A stretch of 33,157 bases of DNA from CAYUTA01 sp964447605. GTDB lineage: Bacteria; Bacillota; Clostridia; Christensenellales; CAG-138. Both the position numbers and the translations under genes were made by a program. Of the stretch, positions 15,665-23,096 are shown in pieces (position 1 is the stretch's first letter; each line of letters begins with the position of its first letter). The notes under the pieces are model-generated. The model was not told the origin of the DNA, searched no databases, and saw nothing but the letters and a program-made list of their open reading frames with translations. The stretch lies in NCBI GenBank assembly GCA_964447605.1, contig CAYUTA010000029.1:1-33157 (forward strand), written 5' to 3'.

Positions 15665-15781
15665 GGCATCTCTCCTTTTATCCAAACAGACGGGTTGTGG
15701 CATGCGCGGTACGACAAACAAGCATGGCGCCCCTGGATTCCGTGCCCCCGGCGCCCGCCGCGCTGAAGCGGCTCCTGCCAC
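15665..15781 (-). other. GC-rich leader upstream of DUF4364, possible structured RNA
   Basis: On the minus strand GTGGCA...TGCCAC, GCGCGG...CCGCGC and GGCGCC...GGCGCC are nested and could form one long interrupted hairpin ending shortly before the ribosome site. A weak TTGCAT/TAAAAG pair (16 bp) lies upstream. ACCGCG occurs, but not the full T-box sequence. Chance pairing is possible in such GC-rich DNA. Confidence 0.3.
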
Positions 15782-15798
15782 ATTCTTTTAACATAAGT

Positions 15799-15836
15799 AA
15801 AAAAAGATGCAAACCCATACCGGGGTCGAAGTTTGC
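15799..15836 (-). terminator. Terminator ending the DUF1292 transcript or an ncRNA
   Basis: GCAAAC (complement 15831-15836) pairs with GTTTGC (complement 15809-15814), with extra CC/GG pairing inside, and is followed by seven T (complement 15799-15805). It lies about 155 nt beyond the DUF1292 stop codon. Confidence 0.65.
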
Positions 15837-15968
15837 CGGAAAATATATTTTGTGTGTTTCACGGGACGCGTCCACCATGCTCCTTGGCCGTCTGATTGAC
15901 AGGGTCTTTGCAGTTCTCCTTGCCCGACAGCACCGACATACGCAGCGGGCGTGTTTGTTTCCGGCGTG
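15800..15968 (-). ncRNA. Candidate structured non-coding RNA (6S-like rod?)
   Basis: Between the DUF1292 stop and the terminator, a minus-strand segment is closed by a perfect 8-bp stem GCCGGAAA/TTTCCGGC (about 15957-15964 with 15834-15841). Inside are an A-rich internal loop, then CACG/CGTG, GCGT/ACGC and GTGCT/AGCAT helices in nested order, giving an interrupted rod. No protein frame here looks real. The rod shape, length and location beside ireB-ruvX-DUF1292 would suit a 6S RNA, but I cannot confirm conserved 6S sequence, and a long structured 3' UTR is equally possible. Confidence 0.35.
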
Positions 15969-15990
15969 CAATGATGTAAAAACAGCGGTC

Positions 15991-16284
15991 TTACGGGTCT
16001 CCGGCATCGTCGTTTTCGGAAATCCTATCGCCGAACAGTTCTACAAATTCATTGAACACCTCGTCGAGTAAAACGGGGTTATCAATGGAAACGTAGCTTT
16101 CCTTCCCATCTTCGCTGACAACCTCCAAAAGAATCACCTCGTCTTCACCCACGTTTTCCACCGGATCGACGGGCATCAGCGCAACGTAGCGCTTGCTTTC
16201 GTAGTCAAAGGTCATCAGCAGATCAAACGATACGACGTTGCCGCTTTCATCGAGCAACTGGATGATGTTTCCCGCTTTTTCCAT
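15991..16284 (-). CDS. yrzB: DUF1292 domain protein (YrzB-like)
   Basis: A 97-residue acidic protein of the DUF1292 family: it has NIIQLLDESGNVVSFDLLMTF, an RYVALMPVDP segment and EVILLEVV. Function is unknown. It is the third gene of the widely conserved ireB-ruvX-yrzB cluster. ATG 16284 is selected because GAGGAG (complement 16291-16296) is 6 nt upstream, overlapping the end of ruvX at 16295, so translation is coupled. Confidence 0.9.
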   Translation of the reverse strand: MEKAGNIIQLLDESGNVVSFDLLMTFDYESKRYVALMPVDPVENVGEDEVILLEVVSEDGKESYVSIDNPVLLDEVFNEFVELFGDRISENDDAGDP

Positions 16285-16294
16285 GACTTTCTCC

Positions 16295-16717
16295 TCAGCG
16301 GACGGCATGCGCGTCCAGATAGTTTTGCAAAATGATTACGGCGGCAAGCTTGTCTACGACCTTTTTACGTTTATCGCGGCGTACATCGGCCTCAACAAGC
16401 ATGCGCCGCACGGCAACGGTGGTAAGCCGTTCGTCATAAAAATCGTATTCACCGTCCCATCGCGCAAGCACCGCGTCTGCAAATGCTTTAGTCGCCTCCG
16501 CCTGCGCGCCATAACTGCCGTTCATATTTCTCGGCATGCCGAACAACAGTTTAACGGGGCGGTAGCGCTCCGCCAAAGTGAGCAGGTGGGACACCGTCGC
16601 GTCCAGGTCGTCCGTACGCGTATGGGTTTCGACCCCCTGCGCAGTATATCCGAGCGGATCGGACACGGCAACGCCGACGCGCCGCTCACCCACATCAAAC
16701 GCGAGAATACGCTGCAT
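16295..16717 (-). CDS. ruvX: RuvX/YqgF family Holliday junction resolvase-like nuclease
   Basis: A 140-residue RNase H-fold protein; family members act in rRNA (pre-16S) maturation and have been proposed as Holliday junction resolvases. The first acidic strand is RILAFDVGERRVGVAVSDPLG, the middle motif is LLFGMPRNMNGSYG, and DERLTT and the C-terminal DKLAAVIILQNYLD supply the remaining acidic residues. ATG 16717 gives the usual N-terminus; a TTG at 16726 overlapping the ireB stop is an alternative. The RBS is weak, so translation probably depends on coupling to ireB, 5 nt upstream. Confidence 0.95.
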   Translation of the reverse strand: MQRILAFDVGERRVGVAVSDPLGYTAQGVETHTRTDDLDATVSHLLTLAERYRPVKLLFGMPRNMNGSYGAQAEATKAFADAVLARWDGEYDFYDERLTTVAVRRMLVEADVRRDKRKKVVDKLAAVIILQNYLDAHAVR

Positions 16718-16722
16718 GGCGT

Positions 16723-16974
16723 TCAATCATTCTGCAGATAGGTGCGCACAAGCTCTTCAAGCAATTCATCGCGCTCCATCCGGGAAATCAGGTAGCGTGC
16801 ATTGTTATAGCTGGTGATATAGGTTGGATCGCCGGAAAGCAGGTAACCGACAATCTGGTTTACCGGATCATAGCCCTTTTCCTGCATCGCTTCGTAAACG
16901 GTAATCAGCGTATCGCGCGCGGTGCGCGGATCACGGGTGATATCGAACTGGGTGTTCTTGCGGGTTTCCTGCAT
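16723..16974 (-). CDS. ireB: IreB family regulatory phosphoprotein
   Basis: An 83-residue protein with the family sequence TQFDITRDP, YEAMQEKGYDPVNQIVGYLLSGDPTYI and NNARYLI. In enterococci IreB is phosphorylated on N-terminal threonines by the PASTA kinase IreK and modulates cephalosporin tolerance. A threonine is present in the N-terminal NTQFD segment. ATG 16974 follows GGAGG by about 7 nt. It is the first gene of the ireB-ruvX-yrzB operon with a clear promoter 25 bp upstream; alaS, its usual upstream neighbour, is not here. Confidence 0.95.
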   Translation of the reverse strand: MQETRKNTQFDITRDPRTARDTLITVYEAMQEKGYDPVNQIVGYLLSGDPTYITSYNNARYLISRMERDELLEELVRTYLQND

Positions 16975-16997
16975 GGTAACTACCTCCATTGGAAACT

Positions 16998-17025
16998 ATT
17001 ATACCTGACAAACCGGGATTTTCAA
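16998..17025 (-). promoter_or_regulatory. ireB operon promoter
   Basis: On the minus strand TTGAAA (complement 17020-17025) and TATAAT (complement 16998-17003) are 16 bp apart. The region is shared with the divergent lipoprotein gene. Confidence 0.75.
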
Positions 17026-17103
17026 AGCAATTTTCCAAATTCGAACAATTTCTTAACAACCGGCATACTATGGCGTACATCAAGCATGAGGAGGTAACGC
17101 AAT

Positions 17104-18099
17104 TTGAAGCGGATCGTTTGTGTCCTGTTGGCGCTGTTTCTATGCTCCGCATTTCTGGTTGGCTGTGCGGGGGGATCGGGTGAGCTGCGCCATGTTGAAC
17201 TCAACGAGGTGACGCGCTCGGTGTTCTATGCGCCGCAGTATGTTGCAATTTCAAAGGGCTTTTTTGCCGACGAGGGACTCGACGTCAATCTGACAACGGC
17301 GGGCGGGTCCGACAAGGCCATGACCGCGCTGCTGGCCGGTCAGGCGGACGTATGCCTGGCCGGACCGGAAACGGGCGTTTATGTCTACAACGAAGGAAAG
17401 GAAAATTATCCGAAAGTTGTTGGACAGCTGACGAAACGGGATGGCTCTTACCTGGTCGGGCGCACAGACGAGCCGAATTTCAATTGGGAAAGTCTGCGCG
17501 GTAAAACCATCATTGGCGGCCGGGCCGGCGGCATGCCGATCATGACGCTATGCTACGTGCTGCGCCAGCATGGGCTAACGCCCGGCGAGGATGTGACGGT
17601 GATCGATAACATTCAGTTTAACCTTATGGGCGGCGCGTTTGAAGGCGGAACCGGCGATTATGTAACGCTGTTTGAGCCGACCGCAACGGAATTCCAAAAT
17701 GCAGGCAAAGGCTATATCGTGGCCAACGTCGGTCTTGCATCCGGCGAGGTGCCCTATACCTGCTATTTTATGACGCAGGAGATGATACAAAAAGACCCGG
17801 CGTTCGTAAAAAGCTTTTTAACCGCGGTTTACCGTGCACAGCAGTGGATTGCGACGGCAAGCGATACCGAGGTTGCGCAGGCAATGCAGTCGTTTTTCCC
17901 CGACAGTACGATAGAGAGCCTTGAAATTGTAGCCAAAAGCTATCGCATGACGGATTCCTGGAAGCAGGAGCCCGTGATGTACGAGGAAGATTTTAATCGC
18001 CTGCTCGATGTAATCGAGGGTTCCGGCGAACTGTCCGCACGGCCGGATTTTGAGAAACTGATTGACAACGCTATTGCCTACGAGGTCATCGGCGGCTGA
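17104..18099 (+). CDS. ABC transporter substrate-binding lipoprotein (NMT1/SsuA-like)
   Basis: A 331-residue lipoprotein with a signal peptide and lipobox LVGC (lipidated C21). After it comes a periplasmic-binding-protein type II fold of the NMT1/THI5/SsuA kind: YAPQYVAISKGFFADEGLDVNL (about 42-63), then KAMTALLAGQADVCLAGPE. Such proteins deliver thiamine precursors, sulfonates, nitrate or related small molecules. The TTG start at 17104 is fixed by GAGGAGGTAA upstream and the signal-peptide start MKRIVC. No permease or ATPase gene adjoins it, so it is an orphan that must use a transporter encoded elsewhere. The ligand is unknown. Confidence 0.9.
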   Translation: MKRIVCVLLALFLCSAFLVGCAGGSGELRHVELNEVTRSVFYAPQYVAISKGFFADEGLDVNLTTAGGSDKAMTALLAGQADVCLAGPETGVYVYNEGKENYPKVVGQLTKRDGSYLVGRTDEPNFNWESLRGKTIIGGRAGGMPIMTLCYVLRQHGLTPGEDVTVIDNIQFNLMGGAFEGGTGDYVTLFEPTATEFQNAGKGYIVANVGLASGEVPYTCYFMTQEMIQKDPAFVKSFLTAVYRAQQWIATASDTEVAQAMQSFFPDSTIESLEIVAKSYRMTDSWKQEPVMYEEDFNRLLDVIEGSGELSARPDFEKLIDNAIAYEVIGG

Positions 18100-18123
18100 G
18101 CGCCCGCTATCTTTGCACGCATG

Positions 18124-18175
18124 GGAACGGGTTTGAGGCGGGCGAAAATTCGCCCGCCTCAGCGAGTTCCGTTCC
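18124..18175. terminator. Large hairpin between convergent genes
   Basis: GGAACGG/CCGTTCC (18124-18130 and 18169-18175) encloses an 11- to 13-bp perfect stem (18134-18146 and 18149-18161). Neither side has a real T tract, so it is a probable bidirectional transcription barrier for the lipoprotein gene and the convergent membrane-protein gene rather than a canonical terminator. Confidence 0.6.
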
Positions 18176-18177
18176 AT

Positions 18178-18630
18178 TCAGGATGTCCGCTGCGTTTTGG
18201 GCTTTGCAGAACCGTCGCCGGATTTTGACCCGAATTGCTCTATTATAATTCCGGTGGCAATGCAGGTGCAGGAAGCGCAGGCAAATGCCATCAGCACATC
18301 GGAAACATTACCGGTGCTGATGTGAAAGCCGCCGTTGAGCACTGCGAAAACGACGAATGAGATCACCATATACAGCATGCCGATCACACCGGCGGCGAGC
18401 CAATTGCGCCTGATTTTCAACTTGGATGCAAGGAATCCCGCAAGACAGGCGGAAATCGCCTTGATGCAGGTATTGACAGCGTCAACGCTCTCCATCCCGA
18501 TCCACTCCCACTTCATAGACAGCGCCAGCATCAATACCAGGATCGCGGTTAAAATACATGCGATTAAAATGATTTTGATGCTGCTGATAAGCAGATTTCC
18601 GAGCGTGTTTGTTTGCCGCGCGCGTTTCAT
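18178..18630 (-). CDS. TIGR04086 family membrane protein
   Basis: A 150-residue protein with four predicted membrane helices, resembling the clostridial TIGR04086/YrzE family found next to yajC. Function is unknown. ATG 18630 is preferred because GGAGG lies 9 nt upstream; the ATG two codons earlier is too close. In many Clostridia the SCIFF peptide and its maturase follow this gene; here the next gene is the convergent lipoprotein, and no SCIFF coding sequence is visible. Confidence 0.75.
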   Translation of the reverse strand: MKRARQTNTLGNLLISSIKIILIACILTAILVLMLALSMKWEWIGMESVDAVNTCIKAISACLAGFLASKLKIRRNWLAAGVIGMLYMVISFVVFAVLNGGFHISTGNVSDVLMAFACASCTCIATGIIIEQFGSKSGDGSAKPKTQRTS

Positions 18631-18667
18631 GGGCATGCACCTCCCATACAGTATAGTAGGATAGGCA

Positions 18668-18702
18668 AACAAAAATGCCCGCCGAAATTGTTCGGCAGGC
18701 AT
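18668..18702 (-). terminator. yajC terminator
   Basis: A 12-bp stem (18675-18686 with 18691-18702, one U-G pair) with a 4-nt loop is followed on the minus strand by TTTTTGTTT. It lies between yajC and the TIGR04086 gene. Confidence 0.85.
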
Positions 18703-18729
18703 ATCGGGTTCATTTCATAAACGAATGTG

Positions 18730-19053
18730 CTATTTGATCTCCTCGCTCATGGTGTTTTCAACGCCGGCTTCCTCAACCTGCGAGATTGCGCCGCGCGCAA
18801 AAACCAGCTTCACCTTATCAGGGCCAACCTGCAGCACCACAACGTCGTCCTTAATGGAGCTGATCGTGCCATAGATGCCGCCGATGGTGCGGACACGGTC
18901 GCCGGGCTTCAGTGCGGCAAGCATCGACTTGACCTTTTTATCGCGCCTGCGCTGCGGAATAATCATAATGGCGAACATGGCGATCATCAGGATGATCAGC
19001 ATGCCATAGCTGGAAAAGAATGAGGAGAACCCCTCGGTAAAACTTTGGCTCAT
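18730..19053 (-). CDS. yajC: Preprotein translocase subunit YajC
   Basis: A 107-residue single-pass membrane protein associated with SecDF. The membrane helix (about residues 17-33) is followed by the signature MIIPQRRRDKKVKSMLAALKPGDRVRTIGGIYGTI and an acidic tail. The ATG has only a weak, distant GAAAGGG. It is transcribed towards the TIGR04086 gene but separated by a terminator. tgt and queA, frequent neighbours, are absent. Confidence 0.95.
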   Translation of the reverse strand: MSQSFTEGFSSFFSSYGMLIILMIAMFAIMIIPQRRRDKKVKSMLAALKPGDRVRTIGGIYGTISSIKDDVVVLQVGPDKVKLVFARGAISQVEEAGVENTMSEEIK

Positions 19054-19158
19054 GGACTTTTGTACCCTTTCTATCTCGATTTACCAATAGTTTATATGAT
19101 TGCGCACAATGCGTCAAGATTTATCTGTTTCCGCAAATTATGAAACCAGCCGGCAATC

Positions 19159-19198
19159 CAAAAATTGAGCGGAAGCAGAGATGCTTCCCCGCTTCCGC
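19159..19198 (-). terminator. Terminator of the small membrane-protein gene
   Basis: GCGGAAGC (19169-19176) pairs with GCTTCCGC (19191-19198); TCAATTTTT follows on the minus strand. Confidence 0.7.
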
Positions 19199-19205
19199 AG
19201 CAACG

Positions 19206-19376
19206 CTACTTGGACATCAATTCTCCGAGATCACACACCGTCCGGCGCGTGGAACGGATGAACCTGCGCCCATCGCGCACCATGCGTTTGGGTACGTCCG
19301 GGTACAGTGAATTGACAATCGTCAGCGTGATCGCAGCGCCCGCAATGGCGCCGAGCCCCATGTGGAGCGTTCGCAT
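19206..19376 (-). CDS. Small single-pass membrane protein, unknown
   Basis: A 56-residue hypothetical protein. It has one hydrophobic helix (about residues 7-24), then a strongly basic stretch VPKRMVRDGRRFIRSTRRT. ATG 19376 has GAGG close upstream (3 nt); a GTG two codons earlier is the alternative. It lies 80 nt downstream of nifU on the same strand and is followed by a terminator, so it may be a trailing gene of the iron-sulfur operon. Not recognised; the codon use and the terminator support expression. Confidence 0.55.
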   Translation of the reverse strand: MRTLHMGLGAIAGAAITLTIVNSLYPDVPKRMVRDGRRFIRSTRRTVCDLGELMSK

Positions 19377-19456
19377 CGTCCTCACCTCGCATTTCCTCGC
19401 ACTGCTACATCCGTAGTATCGGTGAAACGCATGTAAACTATCCGACACGCCTATTG

Positions 19457-19837
19457 TCAATTTTTGTTGTGTTTGCTTTTATAATCCTCAATCGCGGCTT
19501 TCACCGCCTCCTCGGCAAGTACGGAACAATGGAGCTTTTGCGGCGGCAGCCCCTCCAGCGCTTCCACCACGGCGGCATTGGTAAGCGATAACGCTTCGTC
19601 GATGGTTTTCCCCTTAATCATCTCGGTTGCCATGGAGCTCGTAGCGACCGCCGCGCCACAGCCGAACGTTTTAAACTTTACATCTTCGATTATGCCCGTG
19701 TCGTCGTTTACCTTTAATGAAATCTGCATGATATCGCCGCACTTGGCGTTGCCGACCTTGCCGACGCCGCTGGCGTTTTCAATCTCGCCGACATTCCGCG
19801 GATTTTGAAAATGATCCATCACTCTTTCTGTATACAT
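19457..19837 (-). CDS. nifU: Iron-sulfur cluster scaffold protein NifU/IscU-like
   Basis: A 126-residue scaffold on which [Fe-S] clusters are assembled. The three conserved cysteines occur in GNAKCGD, TFGCGAA and KLHCSVLAE. It starts MYTERVMDHFQNPRNVGE, as in the clostridial NifU-type scaffold partnered with NifS. The RBS GGAGG overlaps the last codons of nifS, and the genes are 2 nt apart: translational coupling with the sulfur donor. Confidence 0.97.
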   Translation of the reverse strand: MYTERVMDHFQNPRNVGEIENASGVGKVGNAKCGDIMQISLKVNDDTGIIEDVKFKTFGCGAAVATSSMATEMIKGKTIDEALSLTNAAVVEALEGLPPQKLHCSVLAEEAVKAAIEDYKSKHNKN

Positions 19838-19839
19838 GC

Positions 19840-21009
19840 TCAGTTTCCTCCTTTATACAGCGGCGACATATTGCGCAGCCGATCCACAACCTGTGGCAAA
19901 ATTTCAAGCGTATAATCGATCTCCTGTCCGGTTGTAAATTCAGACAGCGTCATGCGCAGCGAGCCGTGCGCAATCTCATGCGGCAGTCCCATTGCAAGCA
20001 AAACATGGGACGGGTCCAGCGAGCCGGAGGTGCATGCGGAACCGCTGGAAGCCGCAACACCATTGAGATCCAGCATCAGCAGTATGGATTCGCCTTCAAT
20101 ATACTGGATGGAAAAGTTGACATTATTGGGCAACCGTCTGGTCGGATGCCCGTTCAGCCTGACCGAGGGGATTCGTTTGGGAATTTCCTCCATCATGCGG
20201 TCCCGCAGCGCGGACATGCGCGCCGCATTCTCCGCCATGTGGGCAACCGCATGCTCGACTGCCACGCCCATGCCCACGATACCCGGCACATTTTCCGTTC
20301 CCGCGCGGCGCTTCCTTTCCTGGCTGCCACCGTGAATGAGCGCCGGCACGCGCACTCCTTTTTTAATATACATGGCCCCTACGCCCTTTGGTCCATGAAA
20401 CTTATGCGCAGACAGCGAAAGCAAATCGATGTTCATCTGCTCCACATGGACGGGAACGTGGCCGACCGCCTGAACCGCATCGGTATGGAACAACACCCCG
20501 GCCTCCCGGCAGACCTTGCCAATTTCCGCTACGGGTTCGATGGTGCCGACTTCATTGTTGGCAAACATAATGGTGACGAGCACCGTATCCGGACGGATGG
20601 CTGATTGCACCTGCTCCGGCGTAACAAGCCCAAACGCATCCACCGGCAGCACTGTAACCTCGGCGATCCCTTCTTTTTCCATTGCTTCAAGCGTATAAAG
20701 GATGGCGTGATGCTCAATGGCGGTGGTGATGATATGTTTTCCCTTCTTTGCCTGCGCAGCCGCAACTCCGCGCAAAATCGTATTGTCGCTCTCCGATCCC
20801 CCGCCAGTGAAATAAATTTCTGTCGTACGCGCGCCGATGGCTGCCGCCACTTTGCCGCGCGCCTCCTCCATCAGCTTTTCCGCATCACGCGCAAAAGCGT
20901 GCAGGCTTGACGGGTTGCCATAGTGTTCGGAAAATACGGGGGTCATGGCGTCGATGACCTCCTGCCGCACCTTCGTGGTCGCGGCGTTGTCAAGATAAAC
21001 CCTTTGCAT
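19840..21009 (-). CDS. nifS: Cysteine desulfurase NifS
   Basis: A 389-residue PLP enzyme that takes sulfur from cysteine for iron-sulfur cluster assembly. MQRVYLDNAATT opens the protein; AIEHHAIL, HTDAVQAVGH (PLP-binding Asp), the PLP lysine in SLSAHKFHGPKG and the catalytic cysteine loop SGSACTSGSLDPSHVL follow in order. ATG 21009 follows GAGGAG, overlapping the 3' end of iscR by 20 nt. Middle gene of iscR-nifS-nifU. Confidence 0.97.
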   Translation of the reverse strand: MQRVYLDNAATTKVRQEVIDAMTPVFSEHYGNPSSLHAFARDAEKLMEEARGKVAAAIGARTTEIYFTGGGSESDNTILRGVAAAQAKKGKHIITTAIEHHAILYTLEAMEKEGIAEVTVLPVDAFGLVTPEQVQSAIRPDTVLVTIMFANNEVGTIEPVAEIGKVCREAGVLFHTDAVQAVGHVPVHVEQMNIDLLSLSAHKFHGPKGVGAMYIKKGVRVPALIHGGSQERKRRAGTENVPGIVGMGVAVEHAVAHMAENAARMSALRDRMMEEIPKRIPSVRLNGHPTRRLPNNVNFSIQYIEGESILLMLDLNGVAASSGSACTSGSLDPSHVLLAMGLPHEIAHGSLRMTLSEFTTGQEIDYTLEILPQVVDRLRNMSPLYKGGN

Positions 21010-21439
21010 ATACCAATCTCCTCTTTTGCTCGATATAATCTTCGGCCAGATCCTGCACCGAGGTCTCCGACAGCACGCCATTGATCTTGTTTTGCAGCTT
21101 TAAAAACAGCGGTCGTGCAGAACACGAGCATGCGTTTTTACAGCCGTTTGAGTCCGTATCGACACAGTCGACCACAGCGGTCGTTCCCTCGAGTACGGCC
21201 AGCACCTGCTCGACGCTGATCTGATTCGGCGCACGGCCGAGGGAATACCCTCCCTGCGCGCCGCGCACGGTTTCTACAATCCCGCCGTTGCGCAGCGCCC
21301 TCAGCAGCTGCTCAAGATAGGATTCGGAAATACCTTGCGCGCCCGCAAGCTGTGGAAGCGATACCGGGCCGTTGCCATAATAAACGGCCAGATCAACCAC
21401 GGCCTTCAGTCCATACCGGCTACGAGTAGATAACTTCAT
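20990..21439 (-). CDS. iscR: Rrf2-family iron-sulfur regulator (IscR-like)
   Basis: A 149-residue Rrf2 protein: winged helix MKLSTRSRYGLKAVVDLA, then GISESYLEQLLRALR (recognition helix) and VRGAQGGYSL (wing). Cysteines C92, C100, C104 and C106 form the cluster-binding loop. IscR-type proteins sense cluster status and repress their own iron-sulfur operon. A palindromic operator lies just upstream at 21453-21467. The 3' end overlaps nifS, consistent with a feedback-controlled operon. A CymR-like cysteine regulator is the alternative, but the cysteine loop favours IscR. Confidence 0.92.
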   Translation of the reverse strand: MKLSTRSRYGLKAVVDLAVYYGNGPVSLPQLAGAQGISESYLEQLLRALRNGGIVETVRGAQGGYSLGRAPNQISVEQVLAVLEGTTAVVDCVDTDSNGCKNACSCSARPLFLKLQNKINGVLSETSVQDLAEDYIEQKRRLVYAKGLS

Positions 21440-21452
21440 AACGCACCAATCC

Positions 21453-21467
21453 CGAGTATTTTACTCG
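21453..21467. promoter_or_regulatory. Palindromic operator of the isc operon
   Basis: CGAGTA-TTT-TACTCG is a perfect inverted repeat between the promoter and the iscR start codon, about 6 bp after the expected transcription start. A third half-site CGAGTA lies inside the first codons of iscR at 21423-21428. Probable Rrf2/IscR autoregulatory site. Confidence 0.7.
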
Positions 21468-21479
21468 TATTTTGATTGC

Positions 21480-21508
21480 AGTCTAACACGAATCCGGCAT
21501 CCTGTCAA
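21480..21508 (-). promoter_or_regulatory. isc operon promoter
   Basis: On the minus strand TTGACA (complement 21503-21508) and TAGACT (complement 21480-21485) are 17 bp apart. Confidence 0.85.
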
Positions 21509-21568
21509 TTACTTTAACCAATGCTCGAAAAAAATATGAAGCCGCTTGCTTATGCATCGTGCAGGAAA

Positions 21569-21600
21569 GGGGCAAGGCGCGCGTATAAGCGCCCTGCCCC
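21569..21600 (-). terminator. Hairpin after rsgA, probable terminator
   Basis: GGGGCA/TGCCCC and GGCGC/GCGCC stack with one A-C mismatch (21569-21580 with 21589-21600). T runs on both sides are short (TTT on the minus strand). It lies 130 nt beyond rsgA and upstream of the isc promoter; no gene is visible in 21601-21729. Confidence 0.5.
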
Positions 21601-21729
21601 GATTTTCAGAGCGATCGGCCGGATTAATTGTGGGAAAAACCCGCCGCTGCTTTGCGTCGGAAATTTTACCTTCACCACGAATCAATGCTTTTTAGCTGCG
21701 CCGTACCGGCCGCTCGCCTTCGTGAATCT

Positions 21730-22783
21730 TCATGCGTTCTTCATTCCACCGACGCTTTGGAACATCTCGTTTGCTTTCACGGCCCCAATTTGTTTAAACC
21801 CAAGCCCGCCATACTTCATTTCTTTTTTGAGCTTGCAATAGCTTGCCAGCCTTTCGGGAGAAAGCGCTCCTTCCAAGATTGCGCTTTGCACCATACATCC
21901 CGGTTCGCCAGTGTGCGTACAGTCGCAAAACCTGCAGCCGGCCGCAAGCTCGTCAATATCTGCAAACGCTTTTGCCACATCGGCGCCTTCCAGTCCGAGT
22001 TCCCGCATGCCGGGCGTGTCGATCACCATGCCGCCGTTTTCCAGGATAATAAGCTCGCGCCTGGTGGTCGTATGCCGCCCTTTATCATCATTTCTCAAGC
22101 CGTTGACATCCTGTTTCGCCTCTCCGAGCAGTCGGTTCATCAGGGTCGATTTTCCAACGCCGGAGGAGCCGATCAATGCGACGGTCCGGGGCGCTCTGAT
22201 ATACCGTATAATCTGGGCATATCCATCCGCGTGCATTGCGGATGTTACAAGTACATCGGCGCCTGCCGAAACTGCGGTTGTCTCATAGAGCCGCCGCTCC
22301 GTATCATCGCACAGATCGGACTTGATTAAAACAACGACGGGGAGCGCTCCGCTGTTCCAGCCGATGGACAGATACCGCTCCAGCCTGCGCAGGCTAAAAT
22401 CGTTGTGCATCGACATTCGACATACAGATAAAAACCGTATCGATGTTGCTCGCCGCAACCTGCTCTTTCTGTGCCGTACCCGCCGCTTTCCGAACAAACG
22501 CGCTCTTTCTTGAACGCACGCAATGGATGACCGCGTTGCCGTTTGCGCCGGTATCGCGGCCGAGCATGACAAAGTCGCCAACCGCCGGATAGTCGGACGG
22601 CGCTTTTGCCGCATAACGGAATTTTCCGGAAACCTCGGCGGTCAGTTCGCCGTTTTCACAGATTACCCGAAACAGATTTCCGTGTTGTGACAGGACCCTG
22701 CCCGCATACAAATCGCCGTACAGGGCGGCTTCACCGGAAAACCTGTCGGAAAATCCAAGTGTTTTCATATCGATCTTATTCAT
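21730..22783 (-). pseudogene. rsgA: Ribosome small-subunit-dependent GTPase A, frameshifted
   Basis: RsgA is a circularly permuted GTPase for 30S maturation. The gene is in two frames. The first (22783 to about 22394) has the start MNKIDMKTLGF, an OB-fold with YPAVGDFVMLG and NIDTVFICMS. The second (about 22410 to 21730) continues NDFSLRRLERYLS, then LIKSDLC (G4), the P-loop GSSGVGKSTL, DTPGMRELG and the zinc-knuckle segment RFCDCTHTGEPGC. A single extra base at about 22408 restores the frame, giving about 351 residues, normal for the family. The ATG has AGGAGG upstream. The C-terminus also ends early at a TGA, after which the frame reads on another 15 or so plausible residues. One indel could be a sequencing error, so recent inactivation is not proven. 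Confidence 0.8.
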
Positions 22784-23096
22784 TTTTCAATCCTCCTGAA
22801 AGTTATACCTTTGAACTTATGGGAGGTTTTACAGGCGTCAGTTTGTGCAAACCTCCCGGTTTGCCACAATCTCCAATCCACCGCGGCTTTGCATAAAATC
22901 CGTTCTCCTTTGTTCCCGCTCCCTTATGATTGAAAGCGTGATTTCGCGTTTTTCATTATACAGCCTATCCACGCGTCTGTCATTTACAATGTAAACTGCC
23001 GTTCCGTCACTTCGTGTGCGCAGGGCTGCACTGCGATATCTGTTGCAAAAACTGCGGTAAGCTATGCTATACTATAAAAAAAGGGAGGGTTGTACG
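22784..23096. other. Intergenic region with a 9-bp inverted repeat and a promoter
   Basis: GGGAGGTTT (22821-22829) and AAACCTCCC (22849-22857) can form a hairpin 37 nt upstream of rsgA. Near the right end TGCTATACT (extended -10, TATACT at 23069-23074) serves the next gene. No coding frame is convincing here. Confidence 0.5.

Noticed and set aside
15700..15720. ACCGCG as a possible T-box
   Set aside because: The conserved GGUGG before ACCGCG is missing, and no terminator/antiterminator or tRNA-synthetase gene follows.
15678..16007. Minus-strand open frame of 109 codons
   Set aside because: Composition is cysteine/arginine-rich and unprotein-like, it overlaps the terminator and DUF1292, and there is no RBS.
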